From Neelides folsomi (Eukaryota; Arthropoda; Collembola; Neelipleona; Neelidae), in NCBI GenBank assembly GCA_034687125.1, contig JAQGBZ010000051.1, positions 1-64,000 of the forward strand: a stretch of DNA of 64,000 bases. The letters run 5' to 3'. Positions within the stretch are counted from its first letter, which is position 1; every line of letters begins with the position of its first letter. The notes below the pieces were generated by a model that did no database searches, was not told the origin of the DNA, and saw nothing but the letters and a program-made list of their open reading frames with translations. Position numbers and translations under genes: made by a program. Below, piece by piece: positions 52,871 through 64,000 of this stretch.

Positions 52871-55800
52871 TTATTTAATTAAAAGAATCCCTTAATTTGA
52901 ATTCTTAATGAACGTGGCCACGCGTAATATGTATAATTTTTAATTGAGAAAGGTGTGAACTTTAATCAAATAAATTAACAAAGGTAAAAGGATAAAGTCA
53001 TTACTAATTCTAATCACCATTACTTTTATTAGAATATATTCAATATATGGTCAAATAACTAGTGAAATCTATAAAATAGACTGATAGTCAAGTTAATTTA
53101 AAAAAGAAACCTCAAAAAAGTACATTGGTATAAGAAATTTAATTCGGTGACCATAAATGTGATGAATTGAGGGAAATGAAGTATAAGGAGGAGGCCGTGA
53201 CTCAAATGGGAATTTGATCAAATTCTTCGCCGTGAAGGAAGCGGAGAACAAGTGTGCAAATCCAATTCAAGCAACTACAAAACTCCAATCAAATAATAAA
53301 ATGGAATATAAAAAATGAAAATAAATCAGTGGGTCCAATTCGACCTTCATCCATTCAATATCGAGTTCTAAATCCACGAAGTCTTATAATATATTATACA
53401 CAGGATTTGTAAAACTCGAGCATAAGAGATCATATAATTAGAACCTTTATAGGTAGGACAGGACGGTTATCATATAATACACATAAGTACATACCTACAT
53501 ACGTATGAATAAGAATGTAATTGTATTTTTGTATGTATGTAATGTATTTGTTTAATTTCTCTCTTCTAAAGTTGAACATCTTTCCGCATGAAAGTAATGA
53601 AGTAATGAATAAGCATTATCTTGGCCAGACCAATTTCTAACACTTCAATCTTATTATTCCTTGCATCATTGCCTTTATATGAATACAAATACACTAATCA
53701 TATAAATATTCAATGACAAGACCTGTCTTGAGAATGATTAAATTTGAAGAGTTATTGAGAGCAATGGAGGAGTTCGAAGTCGATTCCAATTTTAATTCAT
53801 AATCCAATGTCTTCATCAATAATCAATCGATCATATCTTGAGTGAAAAGAAATCTCATAACCTGCACGATTTTTTATTTGATTAACTTTCAATCTTCAAC
53901 ACATTCAGATCAGAAAATGGATCATTCAGCATTTAATGAAATAGAAGCATCAATTGTAAAGGGCATTCATAATAATAATATCTAACCTTAAGTATGTTAC
54001 AGATATAGTTGATCTTCGACCATTACAAATTATTTTGTATTTTCCTTTGTCTCACTCTAAATTCGTAAAAAATTTTACCAAATAAAATGGCATTTAAATT
54101 ATACGTATAATGTATATATGTCCATTTTAATTAAATTCCGCAATATATTCACTTTAATGAAAGGAAATTCGAGTTCAGAAATTGTTTAACCATAAGTAAG
54201 TATAAGTCAGAACCAAATAATGTATTTAAATATCTCAAGGAGATGCTTTTAAGAGAGCTCATTTAAATTCCAAACTATGCATAACGATCTTTTTGTTCAC
54301 GCTGAACTTGAAAATCCCACTTTTGTAATTGGAAAGATCGATTTACGCACTAAGTATTACTATCATAATTTATCGCAATGATAAAATCTTAATTAAAATT
54401 TAGTGTCTGTATGATTTTTAAGTTTTTCTAAAAGTAAGTAAGTATCGTATTGGTATCAAATATTTTCCGCTACTTGGGAATTTATATTAAAATTGGGATA
54501 GTAGATATTACCATCTTTAATTCAAAATATAAGAGCATGAATTGGAGGAAATCTAAAGAAACAATACCACCGATCCTTTTAGAAAGAATACCACCAATCC
54601 TTTTAAGCTCTTGTTGATAGTTTTTTGGTAAATAAGATTATGATTCATGAACTATGAACATTTTGGAGTTGTTTAATTTGAAGATTTGAACTATAAATCC
54701 ATTATACATGCTTAAGCCAATTCTTATATTATATGAATACGGATAATTGTAATGGTATCTTGATAGTATATTATGCATCATTTTAGATATCGCTATATAA
54801 TTAGCGGATATTATGTTCACTATCAAGGTCCCTAGGCGAGAGCATTTGGCAAATTGAAGTATGAAATCTGCCTTTATCATTATGTCTCTCCATATCTGGT
54901 TCATTTTTTCAGCGCATAAGAGAATAAATTATAATGTTCCAACTTAATGATGGAATAGCTACATTATGCATTAGAATAATATTAATTCCATTAAAAAACT
55001 CTTTAGTGTCAAATAATCAAAAACAAATGTGCCGATATGAAGCGAGAATTTATTAGTATAAGTTTTAATCGCTTTATCATATTTGTGACGACGGGATGAG
55101 TGATAAAAGGATTCTCATCCTTAAGATCCCAATCATAGTTCCTGAATCTCATCATAAAACATTTACAGAGAATTGTATTAGGAAAGTTAACTGCAATAAC
55201 CTATTATAACCTTGTTAAAGTTTTTCTGGCTTTAACAAATGCGTCATTCTTTTAAAACAAACTTGTCAAAATAATGTATCGAAATAGCATCGATATCAAT
55301 GCTCTACCTGTACCGTATGCCTTATATACATAAATATGTGCTGTACATATACAAAAACAAAACTGGCTTTTGTTTTTATTATTATTCATAAGACACTAAT
55401 ATATATGTAGTACATTGTAGTTAATATTTATATTATATGAATATCAACTTCATTGATTGTAACCTGATATGATTAAGAACATATTCAACGCAAGAAACAA
55501 GGGCCATGTTAATCAGGAGAGGATGACGGGACTCAACAGGTAGAAGGACTTTGGAAGAAGGTAAATGTCAAGGATAGTCAATTACAGCCAAATAATTAAC
55601 TCATAATTCATAAGACCGCTATCATGTCTTTTTATATCGCATGATTGGTCAACTCTTCCTATCCGCTCAATAGCGGACCTTAATGACTAATTAATATTCC
55701 ATTATGAATTTTCTCCTTTTAGTCGCAATTACTTTCATACCTCATTTACACATTTGTGGATCGTCTAAGACCCAATGAAGGTTTAGGACAATTAGAGATC

Positions 55801-57530
55801 TCAAGTTAAATAATTATTCAGCCACGATCAGATCATTGAAAGGGATATTAAACGGAGAATCAGTTCTGCAAGGCCGTTTAAGGAAGGAGAATTTTATCAT
55901 AAATCTTATCATCATCTCTCCTCCGACACAATCAATTTCCTTCCTTCACACCTTCCAAAATTTCCCCTTATTGTTATACATAGCTTATTAACTCATAAGA
56001 ATTTTATTTCAATAAAATGGTCGTTGGCAAAAATTGTAAGGAGATCAATTTACAAATCACTAAACATAGCGTTCTCTATTCAAACTACATAATATTTATG
56101 TATTTGTAGGTATAGGTATTACAGATACTGTAATATTATTAAGTAAATCCATATCATGCATAAAGTTGGTAATAAAATTGAATAAAGCCTTATGTATGTA
56201 AATTGTCTTATTTCTATCAACTACGATTTTTCTAACTATTTGTATAAATGCACAAATTGGACAATGGGTTTGAAATTCATTGGATTCTTTTGTATAGATT
56301 CTTCTAGTAAGTTATGTATGTTCCAGTCTTTATCAAAAAGAGATCTAAACGTGTGGTCTTGTGATCCGGCTTTGATTTGATTGCAATTTTTTCCTCTGAT
56401 AACCTCAACGCTCAACTAGAGGAAAAGGCCAATAAATAATCTCCCACTGTTTTACTACAAGAAAACACCACTTTGGCACAGCAGCTCACAAACCTTCACT
56501 GACAATATGGGAATGACAAAGAGTACTCAAATGACAAACAAATATTTTTATGTCAATTTACACCTTAAATTGTTAATTGAGAAGTTCCTTAATCTAAATG
56601 GACATTATTGGAATGAACTTAAATCGTGCTTCGATATATGAAGTATTCATCTGTAGATATACTATAAGTACTATTACTATACAATACATTGAATGTACAT
56701 ACAATATCGTCCTTTATGATGTTATGCATAAATACAGATACATACATAAGTAACATACATACATTATGTATTACATATGACTCTGCTACCTATACCATTT
56801 CCATTAAATTACCTTTGCCATTCTAACTTTGATCCTAATAGCAGTTCATGTTAAGCAAGGAGCCAATAAATAATGATTGATTCACGATTAGATAGTGAGA
56901 ATAGGTCCTCTATGTAAATCAAACCTTTTGGCGACGACAAACCTTCGTTCTTCTCTCCTCTGGACATATTTATTGCCGATATAAACTATTAAATACTTTT
57001 CTCTTCTCATTAAGAATATCATTAAATAATGTAAATAACTTGATGCATGAAAATCAAATGTTAACAATGGTATTATACAGATATTATCACAATAATCCAA
57101 AAAGCTCAAATGGAAAATTGAAAACTAATTAATAAGATTTGAAAGATCAAAATTTCATATATTGAATTTGTAAATTCCAAAAATTTACTGAATTTACACT
57201 TTTTTACGACTGAGGTTTGCTGTTCACTTAATTTGGCTTAATTTTAATATCTCAATTACCATTTAAACAACTTATGTCAGATTTTACACTACCTGTATGC
57301 AAAATATTTATATTAGGCGAATCTTTCATAAAAGTAAACTCAAATCATATCTGTATATGAATAGTTTCATTTTTCATTCATATTTAAAAATGTCTAATTT
57401 AGCTAAAATAGTTTAATATAAGATGATGAAACATATTAAAGATAAAGATATTCTAAAGGTGAATATTTAATTTAAATTAATTTAAACAATTAAGCTTAAA
57501 TAAGTGTTAAATGTATTTCCTTACTTGAAA
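52871..57530. other. Long AT-rich stretch without a supported gene
   Basis: No convincing exon. One short plus-strand frame at 55518-55560 (EDDGTQQVEGLWKK) sits between a weak acceptor and a GTAAAT donor but connects to nothing certain. The region could be intron or intergenic. Confidence 0.3.
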
Positions 57531-57574
57531 TGTTTTGCGGTGGTTTCTGTCCCAGGGAATCATATTTGTTGATT

Positions 57575-57582
57575 TGACGTCA
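57575..57582. promoter_or_regulatory. Palindromic CRE-like site
   Basis: TGACGTCA, the full consensus for CREB/ATF bZIP factors, overlaps a plus-strand initiator-like TCAGTT (57580-57585). It lies at the edge of a GC-richer island (57540-57830) in otherwise very AT-rich DNA. Function is inferred only from the match. Confidence 0.35.
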
Positions 57583-57612
57583 GTTCGTGCATGTCACAGG
57601 CGGGATTGAACG

Positions 57613-57813
57613 GTGGCCTGTGAAGAGGAACGTCCGACGTTCACTACCATCAACTTCTCTTTAGCTCAGGGAGATATGCTAACAAAGTGCACAAATGTTG
57701 ATATTTCGCTTTACCATTTGCAGTCCAGGCGCCGCATGCTGAGGGATTTTTTCCGGCAACACCTTGGCATGCCATTAGCTCCTGGCGATCCTTTCCCATC
57801 TCCACACCACTAA
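57613..57813 (+). CDS. Candidate exon in a GC-richer island, unknown
   Basis: A 67-codon frame has two excellent internal phase-0 acceptors (ttctctttagctcag before 57670; taccatttgcag before 57724) and ends LGMPLAPGDPF...PHH then stop. It looks like a last exon, with a basic stretch RRRMLRDFF. On the minus strand the same island ends in a donor (TTTCAA|GTAAGG, about 57527) after a short ATG frame, so a 5' exon of a minus gene is the competing reading. No family is recognised. Confidence 0.3.
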   Translation: MACEEERPTFTTINFSLAQGDMLTKCTNVDISLYHLQSRRRMLRDFFRQHLGMPLAPGDPFPSPHH

Positions 57814-57839
57814 CATCCTTTGTTCGCATACCTCACATT

Positions 57840-59119
57840 CTTCTCCTCTTTTTTTACACCCATTAGGATAGGAACTTTTCTGCGCTCCCACCTAATCATC
57901 TTCCAACAAATTAATTGAATTCCACATCAAATCAACTCACTTCCACCCGTTGAAACCCCCCATGCTTTCATCTGAGATCCTCTTCAAAACAAAGTCCGAA
58001 TGATAGTAAAAAATGAATTTTTAACGTACACCAATTGACATGATTGTCTTTTATTATTATAAATTTAATTAATAATTAATTTATAAATTATGTATCGTTC
58101 CTTGCTTTTATGAGGAACATTAAAACATTATCAATGATCATATTTAAAAGAGATAAGAGCAGCATTTTGTAAATTGATATAAACTTAAGTTTAACATAAT
58201 ATCTAGTTTTTATAAAAATCTTCATAAAAACTCGCTATGTGGTGTGAAGATGTGAAAAAGCATATTATCCTTACATTTATATTAGTCAAAAATATAATGC
58301 ATATTCGCAAATTATGGTTTTCGTTATTTAAACTTTATGGGAAGGAGGACAGTATGATATATTGGTAAATTGATTAGTATGTAAATGAAAAGATAACCTA
58401 CGAAATATTGAGTGCAAAAAAATGTCGACAATTTTGATGTGGGGGAGGAATTGAAATCGCTCATTAAAAAGGATTGGACTTGTGGGTGTCTCCTTTCTGC
58501 ATATTTTATTCCAATGTAACAAGTGAAGAGTATTTTCGTAATTCCAATCCGTCCCTGTATGCAGTCGGGGTTAATTATTACAATTTTCAGTTCTCAAAGA
58601 TACAATAACAATGAAATGATTCACTCGCCTCACTTATTCCCAATCCACATGTAACTTTGTGGTATACTTAATTGAAGGAGGGTCATTAAAATCTTGACTA
58701 TTGTTACCGTAGTTACCAATAATCTCATACAATGAATATAAGTACAAGTCTATAAACAGTAATTAAGTACCTGTTACAATAAAAGTATTTGCATGGTTCA
58801 GTTTTAATTCATAGGCGAAATTATTCCCTAGTGCTAATTATCCTAAGAGAAGACCAAGAGTTATAATTACAAATAGAGCTTCAGCATAGAAAACTTTCAT
58901 GACTTAACATAGTTCCAAGTTTCCGAGTGGGCTTGTCAAATAAGGCTAGGGCAGTAAATTTAAACTGGCAATTGTGATAAATTTACATTTACGAATGCAA
59001 AGAAAGGAGTCGCCTGAGCTGCTAAAGGAATAGCAAGAAAAAATGAATTTCCGTCAACAGTATGATATTAAAATATACATCGTGGAGATTAATTTGCATT
59101 TATAATAGAATTTAAGTAA
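57840..59119. other. AT-rich, nothing recognised
   Basis: No supported gene, repeat or RNA feature. Confidence 0.4.
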
Positions 59120-59121
59120 TA

Positions 59122-59255
59122 CCATCCGTTCAGTCTATAACACATAGAGAATAATGAAAATCATATGGAAATACATAGAAATATTATTGTTATTTTTTAC
59201 ATTATTTCCCTATGTGCTCTTATGCCCTATGTGCTCTTATATACTGAAAGGATGG
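59122..59255. mobile_element. 134-bp hairpin MITE, TA target site
   Basis: The two ends are inverted copies of about 40 bases (left CCATCCGTTCAGTCTATAAC; right ends ACTGAAAGGATGG), flanked by TA dinucleotides at 59120-59121 and 59256-59257. The right arm contains a 17-base tandem duplication (CCCTATGTGCTCTTATG, 59208-59240) missing from the left arm. TA duplication and nearly full-length palindromy fit a Tc1/mariner-type MITE. Confidence 0.7.
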
Positions 59256-59344
59256 TATAATAAGTTAGGTACCTACTTATAATACATGTATGTACAGATA
59301 TAATAAAATAAGAACACATTTTACAATTATTTTGGATTTAAAAG

Positions 59345-60099
59345 TCAGTTTTCAAATTCCATCAACTCATCTTCTAATGAAGGAAGTTCGAAATCATCTT
59401 ATAAAAACATTAATTCAACGCCTAGAGGAATCGTATTTCCAAATTCTTTCAATAGAAAGTTAAGTTCTTCTTCAGTCAATGAGTCTTGATAGTTAAATGA
59501 GAGTGATCCCTGGTTCTCATTGGCTATTATGTCATTAACAAAAAATATGTTGCTAGAACTAATAGGGAATTCTTGCAAGATTCCAGACTTCTCGTCTAAA
59601 TACAAAAATATTATTGAGCAAAATTAATTAAATTAGATTTCATAAACGAATGTGCTGATTATGAGTTCAAAGTTCCTGGAAAAATTTACATAGGAAATGA
59701 ATATAAATTTTTTCCGGGAACTTTAAACTTACAATCAGTACATTTGTTTGGGAAATCTACTTTAAGATTTTATGATTAATGTTGGTTCGATATTAAATGA
59801 AGATTTTAAGTATTTTCCATAAGCCAATAGTCTCATCTCAATAGCTAGGCTTTATTTAGTATTTTTATTATTATTCAGTTAGTTATCAGTTATCACTCAC
59901 AATTAGGAAGATTCTGAATTTCAAAGTTCCCTGCTTGGGGATGAATCTGTGTTCTTTTCCGACTTTTCATGGTTCTGTTTTGGTGATTGAGAAGCATTTT
60001 AATATGTTTGATAGTATACTGGTTTGGTATGGGACAACAAAGACTTTCGATTTTATTGCCTTTTGATTGAGATGAATAATATTCAACGAGTACCAGTAC
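59345..60099 (-). pseudogene. TAZ-finger-like gene fragment with in-frame stop
   Basis: Exons 60099-59901 and 59595-59399 join in phase 1. The first carries CPIPNQYTIKHIKMLLNHQ, which resembles the CBP/p300 TAZ zinc-finger pattern C-x-(L/V)-P-x-C-x-x-(M/I)-K-x-x-L-x-H, but expected zinc-binding cysteines are replaced (Gln, Thr). It is followed by a basic run (KSRKRTQ). The second is acidic (LTEEELNFLLKEFGN) and stops with TAA at 59401-59399; the same frame continues for 17 acidic codons (DDFELPSLEDELMEFEN) to TGA at 59345. That suggests a decayed copy, or a shortened protein. The upstream part was not found. The TAZ resemblance is from motif memory. Confidence 0.42.
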
Positions 60100-60552
60100 C
60101 TAACTGGGCTTGTGATTAAAAATGATTATACATTCCATTTTATTTATTATTTTGATGCTATGGGGTGAAATTATTTTAAAGACATGTGTAAAATCAGTTG
60201 AAAATTGTATTAGAACAAAATCAAGGTATTTTAATTATTGTAAATAGATTTAATATTGTAAATAATATTTATATATTATACATTCAAAATGGATAGCAAA
60301 TATAATTACAAACGATTAATAAAAATAAATATTGTAGTAGGTATGAAATTCAGATAGAAAAATAGGTATAATAATTGAATTGTAAGTATAAATATAAGTT
60401 AAATATAATAAAAGTAGGCTTGAATTAAATCAGTCAAATAGTTTAGAGGCTGCAATGTCTGAAATCAAGATATGATCAATTAATAAATCAATTAATACAA
60501 AGATATAATACATACTAATGTTAATGCAACTAGGAATAAAATAATTATTACC

Positions 60553-60925
60553 TTAAGCAATGAAAAGTCTGCTAATTTTTGTCGAAGCGCTAAGAACTCT
60601 CATTTCGCTCAATGTCTGTCGTGGTTTCATCATGTCCATGTTGTATCTTCCAAAGCCAAGGAACCAAACGAGGGCTGTAATGTGGGAACAAGTTCCAAGA
60701 GTTCTTGCTCCTACCTGGATAGGAAGCAATTTAATGAGCATATTTTAGATAAAAGAAATATAGTGGAACAAAGATTAGAATTTAATTAATTTTTACCTCG
60801 CATGCACAGTAATGGCGTGTAACTGCTTTGTAGCTCACTACCAATAATCTCAGTTTGCAAAAATGGTTTGATGGAAGATTCAATAGCTCAACGTTTGACA
60901 AATGATTTATCCTCAAATGAAATAA
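60553..60925 (-). CDS. SWIM zinc-finger, transposon-like protein (3' part)
   Basis: Two exons, up to 60797 (5' boundary unresolved, open to about 60960) and 60714-60553, join in phase 0 across an 82-bp intron. The junction rebuilds a SWIM zinc finger, C-x-C-x(9)-C-x-H: HYCACE joined to VGARTLGTCSHITALVWFLG. The preceding NLPSNHFCKLRLLVVSYKAV and the following short tail match what I recall of widespread, repetitive arthropod and cnidarian transposon-related proteins with a C-terminal SWIM finger. The upstream catalytic part is not seen, so this is probably a fragment, possibly host-captured. Confidence 0.6.
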
Positions 60926-61300
60926 TTGTGAATTTATTACATTAAATAAATTGATGTATGTGTAATTATATTATATGTTGATGTAATTGATTTGCAGCAA
61001 ATAGTAAACATGCAAAAATTTAATAAAAAGAAATGAAATAGTCTTATTAAAATTTATGATTATTATTTATTCATAATTATTACTGTAATACTAACTAAAT
61101 TAATACTATAATTAAAAATTAAAATTAATTTATAATTTAATAAAAGTTTTAAATAAGTAAACTGAACGCCAGGTCTTTGAAAATTTATCAATATTAAGTT
61201 CAGGCTTGATCCAATTCAGTCTAATTGTAAAAATATTTTTCTTCCAAAGATTTAAATTCATTGAATAAAATATGAAATCTAACTTACAAATAATTTTCTT

Positions 61301-63639
61301 CTAATTTTGTTCATTCGCAAGGCGTAAGGAAATTTCCACAAATTTTGAGCGATCTTCAGGATTTCCAGCCCAACATTGAAGCATTAATTCATATCTTAAT
61401 CATTTTATAAAAAATTTAAGTAAGAATTTAAATAATTTGAGAATTTAAAACAATTCTAAAAATTTAAATGGGTTTTCACATAAATAATTTAAAACATTTT
61501 GTAAACAAATACATTTTCAAAGATGCGAATTCGGGTTTGTGCATTCGCATTCCGTCTTTGAGAATATTTACAAAATCCATCGTCCAATTTGTTCCTGGAT
61601 AAGGATTTTTTCCAAGTGAGAAGATTTCCCATAAAGTTATCCCATAAGACCAAACGTCAGATTTCGCTGAAAATTGAGAAGATTCCAAGGATTCCAATGC
61701 CATCCACTTCCATGGTAACGGGCACTAATAAGGAAAAACAAAGATTTATATAAAATTTATCTTGCTAATTATTTAATCAATTATATTTAGTAAATTGTTA
61801 AATTAATTATTTGATTTTTACTTTTGATTTTTTGGTGTACAAAGAATCATCAAACAATCTTCTTGATAAATCGAAATCGCAGATTTTGACTTAATTTTCA
61901 GAATTTAGCAAAATATTTAGAGCGGCTAAATCACAATGAATCATCTGTAATGTAAAATTAAATTCATTATCCTAAAAAAAATATTTTTCTATTGTTTATT
62001 GTTGTTTAATTTGATTTTTAAAATTTTAATCTTATTTTCCGCAAGAAAACCCATGCCATGTGCAATTTCAGTCGCCCATTGTAGTAAAACAACTGATTTG
62101 TCCATTTCCTCATTTCTATTTATTAAATAATTTTTCCGAATAAACCAAATAAGAAAATATAAAATACATTTATTTTAATCAATAGATTGAATATTATGAA
62201 TTTATTAATTAATTAAATAACTTTTTTGGTTTTGGTAAATGTTAACAATTGTTTGTTCAAACTTTTGTTCATTTCCATTTAATAAACAAAGATTTTGTAG
62301 TAAATTTTTGAACTTTGAAAGATTTGAACATAATTTTACTGCCACATATATCTCATCTATAATGTAAATATTTAAATATTTATTGATGAGATTTACAGCA
62401 CTATCGGTAATAGACAATTAAAACTAAAGGTTTAATTCAATTGAAAATAAATTTTAATTATATATTTTTACTTGAGTTTATATTTTCCGTATTGGCGGCA
62501 ATCAATGAAACGATGTTTTCGTGTTTTTCGATTGTTGACATGATTTTTAATTCATCTAAAAGAGATTTGACATGGGCAAGTTTAACTATACCAAAATTTC
62601 CGCTTCCCAAAATCGTATTTCCTTAATATTATAATTTTAGTATTTAAAAAAGATTATATTATCATAAATAAATTGATATTCATACATCTTATTAATATTT
62701 TTTTATCAGTTTTCTTTAAAAAATATAGTTATATTTGAAATTTATTTATATTTACCAATAAATAATTTTTCTGTTGAAACTTCATAATAGTTATTGTATT
62801 TAATGACACGGTCATCATTTGTTAGCAAATTATAGTAAGTTTTTTCCCCTTCAATAAATTCTTTTATTTTCTTTTCGTTTAGAAATCGCTTCAATTCCAG
62901 ATTTTTCCTTTTAGAATACACAATGGAATAAATTAGTGCAGAAGAAAGCAAAAGAATGAGAAGTACGCTGACAATGACATTAATTGTTGATTTGTCAATT
63001 TTTGGGTGCTAAACATCAATTTTTTCTGGTTTTTCTAATATTTTAATAATGTCAATGTTTTTATTTTTTATTGCCAAATCATGTGCAGTTTGATTCTGAT
63101 TATTCCTTATTTCTTCATTGGCTTTATTTTTTAGTAATAATTTAACCATCTCAATTTGACTGTTATTTGCAGCAAAATGCAAAGGAGTCCAACCATCCAA
63201 TCCAATTGCATTTACATTCGCGCTGTTGTTTAGTAAATTAACAGCAGTTTCTTCAATTCCATAATATGCCGCGTAGTGTAATGCGGTTAAATTCAAACTG
63301 TTTTGATTATTAACATTTGCTCCTCTTTCAATTAGGAAATTCACAATATTATAATGCCTATTTATCAAAGTTATGAGAAGCGGTGTGTTAAATTTCTTTT
63401 TTTCAATATAATTTATATTTGCATTTTTTACAAGTAGCATTTTTAATATTTTTAAGTTCCCATTTTCAGCTGCAATGAACAAAGGGGTTTTCTGTGAATT
63501 TTCCATAAATTCAACTTTGGCATTATAATCTAATAATATAAAGTAATTTTATCCTCGAAATAAGTCGACGTGTAACTTAATATTTAAAAAAATAACTGCC
63601 TACCTAATTTTAAAAGTAATTTAAGCAAATTAAATAATA
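61301..63639 (-). pseudogene. Ankyrin-TM-split tyrosine kinase receptor, degenerate
   Basis: Exons: 63639-63604; 63529-62756; 62621-62472; 62356-about 62222; 62115-62031; 61944-61822; 61724-61513; 61394-61301. In order they encode about five ankyrin repeats (TPLFIAAENGNLKILKMLL, ALHYAAYYGIEETAVNLL, GWTPLHFAANN), one transmembrane helix (VIVSVLLILLLSSALIYSIV), a juxtamembrane part, then a tyrosine kinase with P-loop LGSGNFGIV, a long insert after the hinge (EIYVAVKL), HCDLAALN, DFD, KWMALES and SDVWSYGITLWEIFSLG. The insert suggests a PDGFR/VEGFR/Torso-like class. Defects: in-frame TAG at 63011-63009, TAA in the catalytic-loop exon, HRD changed to HCD, DFG to DFD, the VAVK lysine segment absent, donor AT instead of GT at 62030, and a phase mismatch before 62115. 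It is best read as a pseudogene; upstream exons probably lie beyond 64000 or near it. Confidence 0.75.
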
Positions 63640-64000
63640 CTTGGAAAATATAATTGGGAACAAATACAATTTAATATAATGACCTGCATATTACAATTGC
63701 AATGTAAGTTGGAAAAAAATATTTGCATTACGTATATTTTAATATATTTTAATACATAGGTTAATTCGATTTTCTGTATCAAAATAATAAAGTGAATTGA
63801 TGAACAAAATATTACAATATTATTAAGTCTTTCTCTGTATAATCCCCTAAAAGAATCCACTAATTTTTTACAAGTAACTCTGCATTGTACTATATATATA
63901 TATATTAAATATAGATATTTGTATAAGTTATAACTCTACAGGTAAGTTTTCCTCTTGTGATGATTGTACTGAATGTGAGTGAGCTGTATTTATATCGGAT
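63640..64000. other. AT-rich right edge
   Basis: Contains an (AT)n run near 63891-63904 and no clear exon. More ankyrin-encoding or signal-peptide exons of the kinase gene should lie upstream on the minus strand, i.e. at or past this edge. Confidence 0.3.

Noticed and set aside
62472-62621. A 37-nt intron hidden between the P-loop and the alpha-C helix of the kinase
   Set aside because: A donor- and acceptor-like pair exists, but it is shorter than any intron here and would not restore the missing lysine segment.
1-64000. tRNA, rRNA or other structured RNA genes
   Set aside because: No cloverleaf with conserved A and B box spacing or rRNA-like block was found by eye; a covariance-model search would be needed to exclude them.

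Overview
The window reads as AT-rich nuclear DNA from an arthropod. The strongest evidence is four secreted structural proteins carrying the Rebers-Riddiford (R&R, chitin_bind_4) cuticle domain, each split by spliceosomal introns, together with a CUB-domain gene, degenerate receptor-kinase exons and small inverted-repeat transposons. No tRNA, rRNA, CRISPR array or bacterial operon structure was seen. A non-insect hexapod or crustacean is possible, but the sequence alone does not settle the order. All gene models were assembled by hand by matching reading frame, splice sites and intron phase.

Layout. 0.6-8.1 kb, minus strand: the 5' part of a gene for a secreted protein with two CUB domains, resembling suppressor-of-lurcher (SOL-1-like) proteins and running off the left edge. 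10.3-10.6 kb: a palindromic inverted-repeat element with 8-bp target duplications. 10.9 kb: an orphan candidate first exon. 11-18 kb: no supportable gene. 18.0-23.2 kb, minus: cuticle gene A (625 aa, Gln/Gly/Pro-rich tail), with a 10-nt microexon and an 81-nt intron that contains no stop. 28.3-34.6 kb, minus: cuticle gene B (549 aa, seven exons), with a TATA box, an initiator and a GC-AG intron. 36-43 kb: weakly supported small exons, plus an inverted-repeat element at 39.9-40.8 kb. 44.7-46.1 kb, minus: cuticle gene C (239 aa), compact, with a TATA box and a GC-AG intron. 48-49.5 kb, minus: a well-phased multi-exon gene of unknown function. 50.7-52.5 kb, minus: gene D (about 501 aa), Thr-rich and 7-residue-repeat regions ending in an R&R-like domain; a possible 40-aa membrane microprotein starts divergently 107 bp away.

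The right end (59-64 kb) is much more AT-rich and holds decaying material: a short hairpin transposon, a TAZ-finger-like gene with an in-frame stop, a SWIM zinc-finger transposon-like fragment, and a gene encoding ankyrin repeats, a transmembrane segment and a split tyrosine kinase. The last has two in-frame stops, a lost splice donor and altered catalytic motifs, so it is most likely a pseudogene.

The three clearest genes (A, B and C) share a domain order of signal peptide, then R&R chitin-binding domain, then low-complexity tail, on one strand. They may form a loose cuticle-gene neighbourhood whose products would be co-secreted by epidermis and bind chitin fibres; that functional link is inference.
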